Translations under genes and position numbers: made by a program | The notes under the pieces: generated by a model | What the model was told of the DNA's origin: nothing | The model's input: the letters and a program-made list of their open reading frames with translations, nothing else | The model's database searches: none | Assembly: GCF_021129195.1 (NCBI RefSeq) | Contig: NZ_JAJOHW010000053.1 | Span: 16,361 to 80,360, forward strand | Direction of reading: 5' to 3' | DNA length: 64,000 nucleotides | DNA from: Chromobacterium aquaticum | GTDB lineage: Bacteria; Pseudomonadota; Gammaproteobacteria; Burkholderiales; Chromobacteriaceae | Part shown: in pieces, positions 54,110 through 63,491 of the stretch | Layout: the number at the start of each line of letters is the position of its first letter | Numbering within the stretch: the first letter of the stretch is position 1

Positions 54110-54886
54110 ATGACACGTCGCCACTGCCTGCTAAGCCTGTTTATCGCCAGCCTCGTCGCCATGCCATTGCGGGCGGCGCCTGGCCCTATGCTGGAAATCC
54201 TGACCGAGGACGACCCGCCGCTGACCTTTGAGCAGGACGGCAAGCCGGGCGGCCTGGTGGTCGAAGTGGTGCAAGGCATACAGCGCCGCGTCGGCAACCA
54301 CGACCCCATCGCGGTGGTGCCATGGGCGCGCGGCTACCGCCAGGCGCAGCAGCAGCCGAATACCGTGCTGTTCAACACCAATCGCACACCGGAGCGAGAG
54401 CGCCTGTTCAAATGGGTGGGCCCGGTGACGGAAACCCTGGGTTGTCTGTTTGTGCGGCGCGACAGCAATATCAAGCTGCAAACGCTGGACGACGCCCGCA
54501 AGCTGCCGCAGATCATGGTGGTGCGCGACTGGTATCTGCAACAGCTGCTGGCCGCGCAGAATTTTGCCAATCTGAGCACCGTGGCCACGCCGGACCAATT
54601 GCTGACCATGCTGATGCGCAAGCGCGCCGATGTCATCGTCAGCGAGAACACCACCCTGCCCCACCAACTCAGACAACAGGGTTTCGATCCCGCCCAGGTG
54701 CGCAAGGCGCTGACCTTTTCCCATACTTACGGCTATATCGCTTTTTCGCGCCAGACGCCGGACGCGGTGGTCAAGGCCTGGCAGCAGGCACTGGACGAGA
54801 TGAAGCGAGACGGCAGCTTCGCCGCGCTGTACCGGCGCTGGCTGCCGGGCGAGCCGGTGCCCGGCCTCAGTCCGGCAGCGCCCTGA
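54110..54886 (+). CDS. Periplasmic solute-binding protein, family 3
   Basis: A 258-residue secreted protein with a signal peptide (residues about 1-22). The mature part, LEILTEDDPPLTFEQDGKPGGLVVEVV, the PWARGYRQAQQQPNTVLFNTNRTPERERLFKWVGP stretch (in parts: PWARGY, NRTPER, FKWVGP) and the C-terminal KAWQQALDEMKRDGSFAALYRRWLPG match amino-acid-binding-like proteins found alone in Gram-negatives. No transport partner is near. It ends 1 base before the convergent hybrid kinase, so a sensory partnership is possible but not shown. Confidence 0.82.
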   Translation: MTRRHCLLSLFIASLVAMPLRAAPGPMLEILTEDDPPLTFEQDGKPGGLVVEVVQGIQRRVGNHDPIAVVPWARGYRQAQQQPNTVLFNTNRTPERERLFKWVGPVTETLGCLFVRRDSNIKLQTLDDARKLPQIMVVRDWYLQQLLAAQNFANLSTVATPDQLLTMLMRKRADVIVSENTTLPHQLRQQGFDPAQVRKALTFSHTYGYIAFSRQTPDAVVKAWQQALDEMKRDGSFAALYRRWLPGEPVPGLSPAAP

Positions 54887-57800
54887 TCACTCGAAACGGC
54901 CGCGCCACCACGCCACCAGTTGCGCCGGCGGCAGCGACGGCGAGTACAGATAGCCTTGGCCGCTGTGACAGCCACGCGCCAGCAGCAGTTCATGCTGGGA
55001 TTCGGTCTCCACTCCCTCGGCCAGCACTTGCAGGCCCAGGCTTTCCGCCATCGACACGATGGCGGCCACCATGGCCAGATCGCGCTCGTCGCTATCCAGC
55101 CGCATGATGAAGCTGCGGTCTATCTTCAACTCATCGATGGGCAAGCGCTTCAGATAGGACAGCGAAGAGAAGCCGGTGCCAAAGTCGTCGACACTGACAT
55201 GAAAGCCCATGCGCTTGAGCGCCGGCAGCGTCTTCATCGCGCTGTCCACATCCATCAGCGTGCCCTCGGTGATTTCCAGGCATAGCTGTTCCGGTCCCGC
55301 GCCGCACTCCGCGATGATGGCGCTAAGCCGCGCCACCGAGTCCGGCAGACAGAAAAAACGCGCCGACAGATTGACGCTGATGCGCCAGGGCGGCAATCCG
55401 CTGTTGCGCCAGGCCACGACTTGGCGGCAGACGCTGCGGAATACGTATTCGTCGATATCGATGATCAGGCCGGTTTTCTCGGCAATGCCGATGAAATGGG
55501 CCGGCGACTGCTTGCGGCCCTCGAACTCCCAGCGCAGCAATGCCTCCACCCCCAGCATGTCCTGACCGCGCAAGGTCAGCTGCGGCTGGTACTCCAGCCG
55601 CAGTTCGCCGCGCTGCAGCGCCTGCCGCAGCCCGGTTTCGGTCTGCAACCGCTGCCGCACTCCGTCCGCCATATCGGCTGCGAAGAAACAAAAGCCGTTC
55701 TTGCCGCCATACTTGGCCCGGTACATCGCCATATCGGCGTAGCGCATCAAGCCTTCCGGGGAGTCCGCGTCGGCCGGATAGCTGCTGATGCCGATGCTGG
55801 CGGACAGGAAGTAGCGATGGTCGCCTTCCTGATACGGCGCCGACAAGGTTTCCAGCACCCGCTCGGCCAGGCCGGCGGCGGTGGCGTCGTCGGCCTCTTC
55901 GGCCAGCACCACGAACTCGTCGCCACCGATGCGGAACAGCGGATCGCCGCCGCGCATGCAGGCGCGCAAGCGCTCGGCGACGATGCGCAGCAATTGGTCG
56001 CCGACCTCGTGCCCCAGGTTGTCGTTGATGAAACGGAAATCGTCCAGATCCACCAGCAACAGGTAGAGTCGGCGCTGCAAGCGCTGATGGCGCGCCAGGC
56101 TCAGATGCAGGCGCTCATTCAATTGCACCCGGTTCGGCAACTGGGTCAGGCTGTCGTGCTTGGCCAGAAACTCGATATTGAGCTGCGTGCGTTTGAGCGC
56201 GGAAATGTCGCGGGCAAAACCCATCGCGCGCCGCGGGCTGCCGTCGGCGTCCCGCCACAGGCTGGCGCTGACCTGTACCCAGGCATGACCGCCATCCGGC
56301 AAGGACACCCGAAACTGACATTCGTGATGGTTCTCGCCCTGGCGCGCCGGCAACGCCAGCCAGCGCTGGCGCAACTCCTCCAGATCTTCGGGATGGATCT
56401 GCCGCAGCAAATTGTCCAGGCAGCCATGACGGTAGTCGTCCGCCTCCCCGAACATCCGCCCCACCGGCCCTTCCTCCTGCAGCGCGCCATCGTCCAGGTC
56501 CAGCTCCCAGGCGATCTGCTCCGCCGCGTACAACGCCTGCTTCAAGCGCAGCGCCGAACGGCGGCGCTCGCCAATCAGCCGCCCCACCCGCGCCAGCAAT
56601 TCGCCCACCGAGAACGGCTTGTACAAGAACTCCTGCACGCTGCTTTGCAGCATCTGCAGCCGCAAGGCATCGTCAGCGCGCGCCGACAACATCACCACCG
56701 GAATATCCTCGGTCTGCCAGTTGCCGCGCAGCGCGGCCACCAGCGCTTCGCCGCCCATGCCCGGCATCATCAGATCGCTGATGATCAAGTCCGGCTGCTC
56801 GCTCAGCGCCAGTTGCATCCCCCTTCTTCCTTCCGGCGCGGTCAGCACCCGGTAATGCCGACCCAAGGCGCCGGCGATGAAGGCGCTCATATCGACATTG
56901 TCCTCCACCAGCAATACCAGCGGCTGCGCGCCGTTGTCCGGCAGCGGCAGCACCGCGCTTTGCGGCGTGCCGCTCAGGGGCAGCACGCCGCCGGCCAGCA
57001 GATCGTCCAGCTTCAGATCCTCCGGCGCCACCTCCACCCCCGCCGGCGCCGTCAAGGGCAGTTCCAGGCGGAACAAGGCACCACCGCCCTCCGCGGCGTT
57101 CAAGCGCACTTCGCCGTGATGCAGCTCGACAAACTCCTTAACGATGGCGAGGCCAAGACCGGTGCCGCCATGGCGGCTGTAATCGCCGTCCTCCACTTGC
57201 ACGAAACGCTCGAACACCTTGTCGCGCATCTCGGCCGGCACGCCGGGGCCGGTATCCTGCACCGTGATCCACGCTTGCTGCCGCCTCGGTTCTAGCGCAA
57301 TGCGGATTCGGCCGCCGTCCGGCGTGAATTTGAACGCATTGGACAGCAGGTTCAGCAGCACGCGCTGCAGCTTGATCGCGTCCGCCTGCGCCGGCAGCAC
57401 CGCCGGCGCCTCTACTTGGTAAACGATGTCGCGATCGCTGGCCAGGGAGTCGAAATAAGAAGCGACATGGCGCACCAGTTCGGCCAGGTTCAGTTGTACA
57501 TAGCGCAGCCGCAGCTCCCCGGCATCCAGCTTGGCCACGTCGAGCAAGTCGTTGACCTGCTGCAGCAGCAAGCGCGCCTGACGCTGGATCAGCGATAGAT
57601 TGGGAGTGTCGCCCGGTTCCGCCTGCCCGGACAGAAAGCGTTCGACCTGGCCCAGGATCAGCGTCAGCGGCGTGCGCAATTCGTGGCTGACATTGGCGAA
57701 AAAGCGGGTTTTCATCTGGTCCAGCTCACGCATCTGCTGATTCAGCCGGGCCAGCTCGCTGTTGGACTCCTTCAGATTGGTGTTGGCTCGGGCGATCAGC

Positions 57801-58366
57801 GCATGCTGATTCACCATTTCAGCCTCCAGCGCCGCAGCATTGTTCTGCAGCTCTTCTCCCGCCAGCTCCGCCTGCGCTTGCAGGCCGCGCAGCCGCACAA
57901 ACTCGCTGACATCCTGCACGCTGTGCATGATGCAGGCCACGCTGCCGTCGGCACGCTTCACCGGCCAGTTCGTCGGGCTCCAATAACGCTCTTCAAAACT
58001 GCCATCCTCCCTGGGAATATCGTATTTCTGCATTGCCATGCTGTCTTCCTGCCCGGTCGCCAACACGCGTTGCAGGGAAATGCGCAGATTGCGCGAGCCT
58101 TCGCCTTCCGGTTCGTCGGGGTTGACCGGGAAGATATCGAACAGATTGCGCCCAAGAATGGACTCGCGCCGGGTCAACGTCGTCTGCAGATAGACGTCGC
58201 TGGCGGCTAGCACGTTGAAATCGAGGTCCAGCACCAAATACAGGCTGGGCGCCTGTTCGAACAGCATCTGAAAATCCGGGGCGGCAATCGCAGCCTGCGC
58301 ATTCAACGCCAACGCAGCCTCCTTTTGATCGGTTTCGCGGAGCACGGGCAGCGACGCTGCCATCAT
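54887..58366 (-). CDS. Hybrid sensor kinase with REC, PAS, GGDEF and EAL domains
   Basis: A 1159-residue soluble protein. Order: PAS (about 31-155), coiled coil (165-220), HisKA with phospho-His228 in FFANVSHELRTPL, HATPase (N box 338-348, G2 box 398-410), REC (484-600) with Asp531 in ISDLMMPG and Lys583, PAS/PAC (608-730), GGDEF (735-898) with the intact motif at 814-818, and EAL (910-1155) with GVEALLRW at 940. An inhibitory I-site RGGD (805-808) lies five residues before GGDEF. All catalytic motifs look intact. The protein should link phosphorelay to both synthesis and hydrolysis of c-di-GMP. GGAG precedes ATG 58364-58366; the next codon is also ATG. Confidence 0.92.
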   Translation of the reverse strand: MMAASLPVLRETDQKEAALALNAQAAIAAPDFQMLFEQAPSLYLVLDLDFNVLAASDVYLQTTLTRRESILGRNLFDIFPVNPDEPEGEGSRNLRISLQRVLATGQEDSMAMQKYDIPREDGSFEERYWSPTNWPVKRADGSVACIMHSVQDVSEFVRLRGLQAQAELAGEELQNNAAALEAEMVNQHALIARANTNLKESNSELARLNQQMRELDQMKTRFFANVSHELRTPLTLILGQVERFLSGQAEPGDTPNLSLIQRQARLLLQQVNDLLDVAKLDAGELRLRYVQLNLAELVRHVASYFDSLASDRDIVYQVEAPAVLPAQADAIKLQRVLLNLLSNAFKFTPDGGRIRIALEPRRQQAWITVQDTGPGVPAEMRDKVFERFVQVEDGDYSRHGGTGLGLAIVKEFVELHHGEVRLNAAEGGGALFRLELPLTAPAGVEVAPEDLKLDDLLAGGVLPLSGTPQSAVLPLPDNGAQPLVLLVEDNVDMSAFIAGALGRHYRVLTAPEGRRGMQLALSEQPDLIISDLMMPGMGGEALVAALRGNWQTEDIPVVMLSARADDALRLQMLQSSVQEFLYKPFSVGELLARVGRLIGERRRSALRLKQALYAAEQIAWELDLDDGALQEEGPVGRMFGEADDYRHGCLDNLLRQIHPEDLEELRQRWLALPARQGENHHECQFRVSLPDGGHAWVQVSASLWRDADGSPRRAMGFARDISALKRTQLNIEFLAKHDSLTQLPNRVQLNERLHLSLARHQRLQRRLYLLLVDLDDFRFINDNLGHEVGDQLLRIVAERLRACMRGGDPLFRIGGDEFVVLAEEADDATAAGLAERVLETLSAPYQEGDHRYFLSASIGISSYPADADSPEGLMRYADMAMYRAKYGGKNGFCFFAADMADGVRQRLQTETGLRQALQRGELRLEYQPQLTLRGQDMLGVEALLRWEFEGRKQSPAHFIGIAEKTGLIIDIDEYVFRSVCRQVVAWRNSGLPPWRISVNLSARFFCLPDSVARLSAIIAECGAGPEQLCLEITEGTLMDVDSAMKTLPALKRMGFHVSVDDFGTGFSSLSYLKRLPIDELKIDRSFIMRLDSDERDLAMVAAIVSMAESLGLQVLAEGVETESQHELLLARGCHSGQGYLYSPSLPPAQLVAWWRGRFE

Positions 58367-58432
58367 ATCGCTCCATTAAATATGATAGCCGTATATCCGC
58401 TCAACTCCAGCGCTGACACCATACTGCAACGC

Positions 58433-58461
58433 GCAAAAAAACCCCGGCCATGGCCGGGGTT
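58433..58461 (-). terminator. Intrinsic terminator of gcvP
   Basis: A 22-base perfect palindrome (58440-58461) followed by T run on the minus strand, 20 bases past the gcvP stop. Confidence 0.85.
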
Positions 58462-58481
58462 GCGCGTAAGGGCTGTGCTGA

Positions 58482-61334
58482 TCAGGCGTAGCTGTCAGTC
58501 GACGGGCAGCTGCACACCAGATTACGGTCGCCATAAACGTCATCGATGCGATTGACGCTGGGCCAGAACTTGTTTTCCAGCACATAGGGCAGCGGGAATA
58601 GGCCGGTTTCACGGCTATACGGACGCTCCCAGTCGCCAGCGATATCGGCCTTGCTGTGCGGCGCATTGCACAGCGGATTATTGTCCGCCGGCCACGCGCC
58701 ATTCTGCACTTGCTCGATTTCCTGACGGATGGCCGCCATCGCCGCGATGAAGCGGTCCAGTTCCGCCTTGGGCTCGGACTCGGTCGGCTCTATCATCAGC
58801 GTGCCCGGCACCGGGAAGCTCATCGTCGGCGCGTGGAAACCGTAGTCCATCAATCGCTTGGCCACGTCCACCTCGGTCACGCCGCTGGCGGCCTTGAGCG
58901 GGCGCAGATCGATGATGCATTCGTGAGCGACGCGGCCATTGGCGCCGGTGTACAGCACCGGGAAATGCTCGGATAGCCGAGTCGCCACGTAGTTGGCGGA
59001 CAGCAAGGCGTTCTCGGTGGCCTGCTTCATGCCTTCCGCGCCCATCATCGCGATGTACATATAGGAGATCGGCAGAATGGACGCGGAGCCGAACGGCGCG
59101 GCCGACACCGCGGTCTGGCCCGGCTGAGCAGTGGGCACCGACGCCACCACGTGGTTGGCGATGAACGGAGCCAGATGCGCTTTCAGACCGATGGGCCCCA
59201 TGCCCGGACCGCCGCCGCCATGCGGGATGCAGAAGGTCTTGTGCAGGTTCATGTGCGACACGTCGGCGCCGATATCGGCCGGACGGCACAGGCCCACCTG
59301 GGCGTTGAGGTTGGCGCCGTCCATATACACCTGGCCGCCGTGCTGATGGATGATCTCGCAGATTTCGCGGATAGGCTGCTCGAACACGCCATGGGTGGAC
59401 GGGTAGGTGATCATCAGCGCCGCCAGCTGTGCCGAATGCTGCTCGGCCTTGGCCTTCAGATCGGCGACATCGACGTTGCCGGCCTCGTCGCAATCCACCA
59501 CCACCACCTGCATATTCATCATCTGCGCAGTGGCCGGATTGGTGCCGTGGGCGGAGCGCGGAATCAGGCAGATATTGCGCTGGCTGTCGCCGCGCAACTC
59601 ATGATAACGGCTGATCGCCAGCAGGCCTGCGTATTCGCCCTGGGCTCCGGAGTTGGGCTGCATCGAAATGATGTCGAAACCGGTGATCGCGCGCAGCTGC
59701 GTTTCCAGGCCGGCTATCATTTCCAGATAACCCACCGTCTGTTCGCGCGGCGCGAACGGATGCATATTGGCAAATTCCGGCCAGGTGATCGGGATCATTT
59801 CGCTGGTGGCGTTCAGCTTCATGGTGCAGCTGCCCAGCGAGATCATCGAGTGATTCATCGCCAGGTCGCGGCTTTCCAGCTTCTTCATATAGCGCAGCAT
59901 CTCGTGCTCGCTATGGTGGGTGTTGAACACCGGGTGGCTCATGAAGGCGGATTCGCGCTTCAGCCCGGCCGGGATCGCATCGGCCGCCGCGGCGTCGAGC
60001 GTGGCGATGTCGGCGCTCTTGCCGGTGAACAGCTCGATCAGGCGAGCCAGGTCGGCCTCGCTGGCCGCCTCGTGGAAGGCGACGCCCAGCACATTGCCGC
60101 CGATGCGGCGCAGATTGTAGCCGGCGGCCAGCGCCGCCTGATACACGGCATCGGCCTTGGGCAGTTCAACCTGCACCGTGTCGAAGAAGCGGTCGAACAC
60201 CAGCTTGCCGCCGGCGGTCTTGACCGCGTGCGCGAAGATGGCTGCCAAGCGGTGGATGCGGGCGGCGATGCGCTTGACGCCCTCCGGACCGTGATACACC
60301 GCGTACATGCCGGCGATATTGGCCAGCAGCACCTGGCTGGTGCAGATATTGGAGTTGGCCTTCTCGCGGCGGATATGTTGCTCTCGAGTCTGCAGCGCCA
60401 TGCGCAGCGCGGTCTTGCCCTTGGCGTCCACCGACACGCCGATGATGCGGCCCGGCGCCGAGCGCTTCATCTCGTCCTTGAACGCGAAGTAGGCGGCGTG
60501 CGGGCCGCCGAAGCCCATGGGCACGCCAAAACGCTGGGTATTGCCGATGGCCACGTCCGCGCCCATCTCGCCCGGCGATTTCAACGCCACCAGCGCCATG
60601 ATGTCGGCTGCCACCACTGCCACCGCGCCCTTGGCCTTGACCGCGGCGATATGCGGGGTCAGATCGATAAGATCGCCGGCTTCGCCCGGATATTGGAACA
60701 GCGCGCCGAAGTATTCACCGTTGCCGGCCTCCTCCGGATGGCCAAGCACCAGCTCGAAACCGAAGTACTTGGCGCGGGTCCGCATCACATCCAGGGTTTG
60801 CGGCAGCACCCGGCTGTCGACGAAGAACTGGCCGGACTTGGCCTTGGACACGCGGCGCGCCATCGCCATCGCCTCGGCGGCGGCGGTGGCCTCGTCCAGC
60901 AAGGAGGCGTTGGCCAGCTCCAGGCCGGTCAGGTCTATCGCCATTTGCTGGAAGTTCAGCAGCGCTTCCAGGCGCCCCTGGGCGATCTCGGCCTGGTACG
61001 GGGTGTAAGCGGTGTACCAGCCCGGGTTTTCCAGCAGATTGCGCAGGATCACCGTCGGGGTCAGCACCGGGTAATAGCCCTGGCCGATGAAGGATTTGTT
61101 GACCACGTTCTTGGCGGCGACAACCTTCAGCGCGGCCAGCGCCTCGGCTTCCGGCATCGGATCCGGCAGCTCCAGCTTGCGGTTCAGTCGAATGTCGGCC
61201 GGCAGCGTCTGCGCCACCAGTTCGTCGATGGACGCGACGCCGACCACGGCCATCATCTCGCTGCGTTCGGCATCGGACGGGCCAATGTGGCGAGCGAGGA
61301 ATTCCTTGCGATTGAAAAGTTCGGAGAGCGACAT
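58482..61334 (-). CDS. gcvP: Glycine dehydrogenase (decarboxylating), P protein
   Basis: A 950-residue PLP enzyme of the glycine cleavage system, full length for the single-chain form. It begins [21 protein letters not shown]. The N-terminal half contains [20 protein letters not shown] (quoted to 20). The PLP lysine is in [20 protein letters not shown]. The reaction decarboxylates glycine and passes the aminomethyl group to the lipoyl arm of GcvH. It is last in the gcvT-gcvH-gcvP order. A stable hairpin with a U tract lies between gcvH and gcvP, which may lower its transcription or hint at a separate promoter. Confidence 0.97.
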   Translation of the reverse strand: MSLSELFNRKEFLARHIGPSDAERSEMMAVVGVASIDELVAQTLPADIRLNRKLELPDPMPEAEALAALKVVAAKNVVNKSFIGQGYYPVLTPTVILRNLLENPGWYTAYTPYQAEIAQGRLEALLNFQQMAIDLTGLELANASLLDEATAAAEAMAMARRVSKAKSGQFFVDSRVLPQTLDVMRTRAKYFGFELVLGHPEEAGNGEYFGALFQYPGEAGDLIDLTPHIAAVKAKGAVAVVAADIMALVALKSPGEMGADVAIGNTQRFGVPMGFGGPHAAYFAFKDEMKRSAPGRIIGVSVDAKGKTALRMALQTREQHIRREKANSNICTSQVLLANIAGMYAVYHGPEGVKRIAARIHRLAAIFAHAVKTAGGKLVFDRFFDTVQVELPKADAVYQAALAAGYNLRRIGGNVLGVAFHEAASEADLARLIELFTGKSADIATLDAAAADAIPAGLKRESAFMSHPVFNTHHSEHEMLRYMKKLESRDLAMNHSMISLGSCTMKLNATSEMIPITWPEFANMHPFAPREQTVGYLEMIAGLETQLRAITGFDIISMQPNSGAQGEYAGLLAISRYHELRGDSQRNICLIPRSAHGTNPATAQMMNMQVVVVDCDEAGNVDVADLKAKAEQHSAQLAALMITYPSTHGVFEQPIREICEIIHQHGGQVYMDGANLNAQVGLCRPADIGADVSHMNLHKTFCIPHGGGGPGMGPIGLKAHLAPFIANHVVASVPTAQPGQTAVSAAPFGSASILPISYMYIAMMGAEGMKQATENALLSANYVATRLSEHFPVLYTGANGRVAHECIIDLRPLKAASGVTEVDVAKRLMDYGFHAPTMSFPVPGTLMIEPTESEPKAELDRFIAAMAAIRQEIEQVQNGAWPADNNPLCNAPHSKADIAGDWERPYSRETGLFPLPYVLENKFWPSVNRIDDVYGDRNLVCSCPSTDSYA

Positions 61335-61412
61335 AAATCAAGCCTTCTGTCTTGGCCGCGCGCACCGCGCCTGAATGGCGCGGCGGCAACGGGACGCAAG
61401 CGGTGAAACCAT

Positions 61413-61446
61413 GAAAAAACCCCGCGTCGCGCGGCGACTGCGGGGC
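61413..61446 (-). terminator. Terminator-like hairpin between gcvH and gcvP
   Basis: Outer arms CCCCGC/GCGGGG (61420-61425 and 61440-61445) continue into inner arms GTCGC/GCGAC, with a single bulged base and a 3-base loop. Six T follow on the minus strand. It lies 13 bases past the gcvH stop and 79 bases before gcvP. Confidence 0.75.
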
Positions 61447-61458
61447 TTGCTGCGGCTA

Positions 61459-61845
61459 TCAGGCGCCGATTTCCTTGGAGTAGGCCGCTGCATCCATCAG
61501 CGCGTCCAGATCCGCCGGATTGGCCGGCTTGATCTTGAAGAACCAGCCGGCGCCGTAGGGCTCGCTATTGGCCAGTTCCGGTTCGGCTTCCAGCTCTTCG
61601 TTGATGGCCAGCACCTCGCCGGCAACCGGACAGTAGATATCGGAAGCGGCCTTCACCGATTCCACCACGCCGGCCTGCTCTTCCTTGGCGAGCTTGGCGC
61701 CCACTTTCGGCAGTTCGACGAAAACGATGTCGCCCAGCAGTTCTTGCGCGTGCTCGGTAATGCCCACGGTCACGGAGCCGTCGGCTTCCAGACGCAGCCA
61801 TTCGTGGCTTTCAACATATTTGAGTTCGGCGGGGATATTGCTCAT
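61459..61845 (-). CDS. gcvH: Glycine cleavage system H protein
   Basis: A 128-residue lipoyl carrier of typical length. The start at 61845 ([18 protein letters not shown]) has GGAGACACTC upstream. The lipoylated Lys is in [18 protein letters not shown]. It shuttles the aminomethyl group from GcvP to GcvT. It follows gcvT after 69 bases. Confidence 0.97.
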   Translation of the reverse strand: MSNIPAELKYVESHEWLRLEADGSVTVGITEHAQELLGDIVFVELPKVGAKLAKEEQAGVVESVKAASDIYCPVAGEVLAINEELEAEPELANSEPYGAGWFFKIKPANPADLDALMDAAAYSKEIGA

Positions 61846-61914
61846 GAGTGTCTCCAATCAAATCCGTGTCAACGATATTCGTCGGCCGCTGCGCGGCCAG
61901 CCCGGCCTGTCGGC

Positions 61915-63003
61915 TCAGGCGAAAACTTTCTTGCCATTGCGCACGAACGGCATTTTGACGACGCGCACCTCGGTCAGCGTGCCGCGCAGGTCCACCAGCG
62001 CCTTGTCGCCGATGCCGGCCGGCACCCGCGCGATGGCGATCGAATGCTTGAGGGTGGGCGAGAAAGTGCCGCTGGTGATCACGCCTTCACCGACGCCTTC
62101 CACCACCACTTTCAGGCCTTCGCGCAACACGCCGCGCCCCTCCAGCACCAGGCCGACCTGCTTGCTCTGCACGCCGGCCGCCTTCTGCGCTTCCAGCGCC
62201 TTGCGGCCGATGAAGTCGCGCTCGGCCGGCTCCCAGGCGATGGTCCAAGCCATGCCGGCTTCCAGCGGGGAAACGGTTTCATCCATATCGTGGCCGTAGA
62301 GATTCATGCCGGCCTCCAGGCGCAGGGTGTCGCGCGCGCCCAGACCTATCGGCGCCACGCCGGCAGCTTGCAGTTGCTGGAAGAAGGCCGCGGCTTCGTC
62401 ACCTGGCAGCATCACTTCCAGGCCGTCTTCGCCGGTGTAGCCGGTGCGGGCATAGAACCAGTCGCCGACGGGCTGACCCTGGAACGGTTTCAAAGCTTGG
62501 ATGACGGCGGCCAGCTCGGGCTTGACCGCGCAGACCTTGGCGATCGCCTGCGGGCCTTGCACCGCCAGGATGGCCAGGTCGCGACGCGGCTTGATCTCTA
62601 CATTGAAGTCGCCCTTGTGGCGCGCCATCCAGGCCAGGTCCTTGTCGGTGGTGCCGGCGTTGATCACCATGCGGTATCCATAGGAGGTCAGGTAGACGAT
62701 CAGGTCGTCGACCACGGTGCCTTCGGGAGTGAGCATGCCGGAATACAGAGCCTTGCCCTCGAAGCCGAGCTTGGCCACATCGTTGGCGATCAAGCGCTGC
62801 AGCCAGGCCTTGGCGTCCGGGCCGCTGATGTCCAGCACCGTCATGTGGGACACGTCGAACATGCCGGCGTCGCTGCGCACGATCTCGTGCTCTTTGAGCT
62901 GGGAGCCGTAGTGAATGGGCATTTCCCAGCCGGCGAAGTCGACGATCTTGGCGCCAGCGGCGACATGGGCATCAAATAGGGGGGTGCGTTTCAGGGCCGT
63001 CAT
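61915..63003 (-). CDS. gcvT: Glycine cleavage system T protein, aminomethyltransferase
   Basis: A 362-residue folate enzyme. The start at 63003 ([19 protein letters not shown]) has AAGGA upstream; the open frame further 5' runs through the riboswitch and is not coding. Typical motifs: [41 protein letters not shown] and [21 protein letters not shown]. It releases ammonia and forms 5,10-methylene-tetrahydrofolate. It is the first gene of gcvTHP, 40 bases downstream of the glycine riboswitch. Confidence 0.97.
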   Translation of the reverse strand: MTALKRTPLFDAHVAAGAKIVDFAGWEMPIHYGSQLKEHEIVRSDAGMFDVSHMTVLDISGPDAKAWLQRLIANDVAKLGFEGKALYSGMLTPEGTVVDDLIVYLTSYGYRMVINAGTTDKDLAWMARHKGDFNVEIKPRRDLAILAVQGPQAIAKVCAVKPELAAVIQALKPFQGQPVGDWFYARTGYTGEDGLEVMLPGDEAAAFFQQLQAAGVAPIGLGARDTLRLEAGMNLYGHDMDETVSPLEAGMAWTIAWEPAERDFIGRKALEAQKAAGVQSKQVGLVLEGRGVLREGLKVVVEGVGEGVITSGTFSPTLKHSIAIARVPAGIGDKALVDLRGTLTEVRVVKMPFVRNGKKVFA

Positions 63004-63044
63004 CGGTGCATCCTTAGCAAAAGCGTGTAGTGTTGCTCTATTCC

Positions 63045-63240
63045 CTACACCCCTCTGTCCCTGCACCTGAGATTTTCCGGCCTTGCGGCCGTTAGCCCCT
63101 TCGGTGGGCATCCGTTGGATGCCGCTCTCCAGATTCGGCAAGCTGGCTGCGGCCAGCTCGATGATGCAGTCCTTTTGCCTGAGCGATTGCGGGTGCGCTT
63201 GCGCCTTCGGCGGTGGCGCGGCGGCCACTCTCTCCTGCAT
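63045..63240 (-). promoter_or_regulatory. Tandem glycine riboswitch (gcvT motif)
   Basis: Two aptamers on the minus strand. The first (63240 to about 63163) contains GCAGGAGAG, CACCGCCGAAGGCGCAA and CTCAGGCAAAAGGACTGC. The second (about 63136 to 63045) contains CTGGAGAG, CCCACCGAAGGGGC, and CTCAGGTGCAGGGACAGAG. These are the conserved cores of the glycine-binding RNA. A linker hairpin lies between. In the known class glycine binding turns on the cleavage genes; here the 3' end is about 40 bases before the gcvT ATG, so control could be translational or by termination. Confidence 0.93.
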
Positions 63241-63491
63241 GACGTGCCAGATTATGGTTGCTGTGCCAGGGCTTGGCAAGCCGTGTTTATCTTCAGCTTA
63301 AACAAGGACTTGAAATGTTCTTAATCGCAAAACACTGAACATCAATAGCTTCGTTTCATACCGGTTTCGAACATATTATTTTCATTATTGATCACAAAAT
63401 CGACAGCGCCACCATGAAACTCGCGCAGGACGTAAGATGACATCCATCTTATCGAACCAACACCGCTACCTGGAATGGAAAGGAAACCACG

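Noticed and set aside
59151..61406. Plus-strand open frame of 751 codons opposite gcvP
   Set aside because: Exact mirror of gcvP codons, with no ribosome site and His/Gln/Arg-rich low-complexity product.
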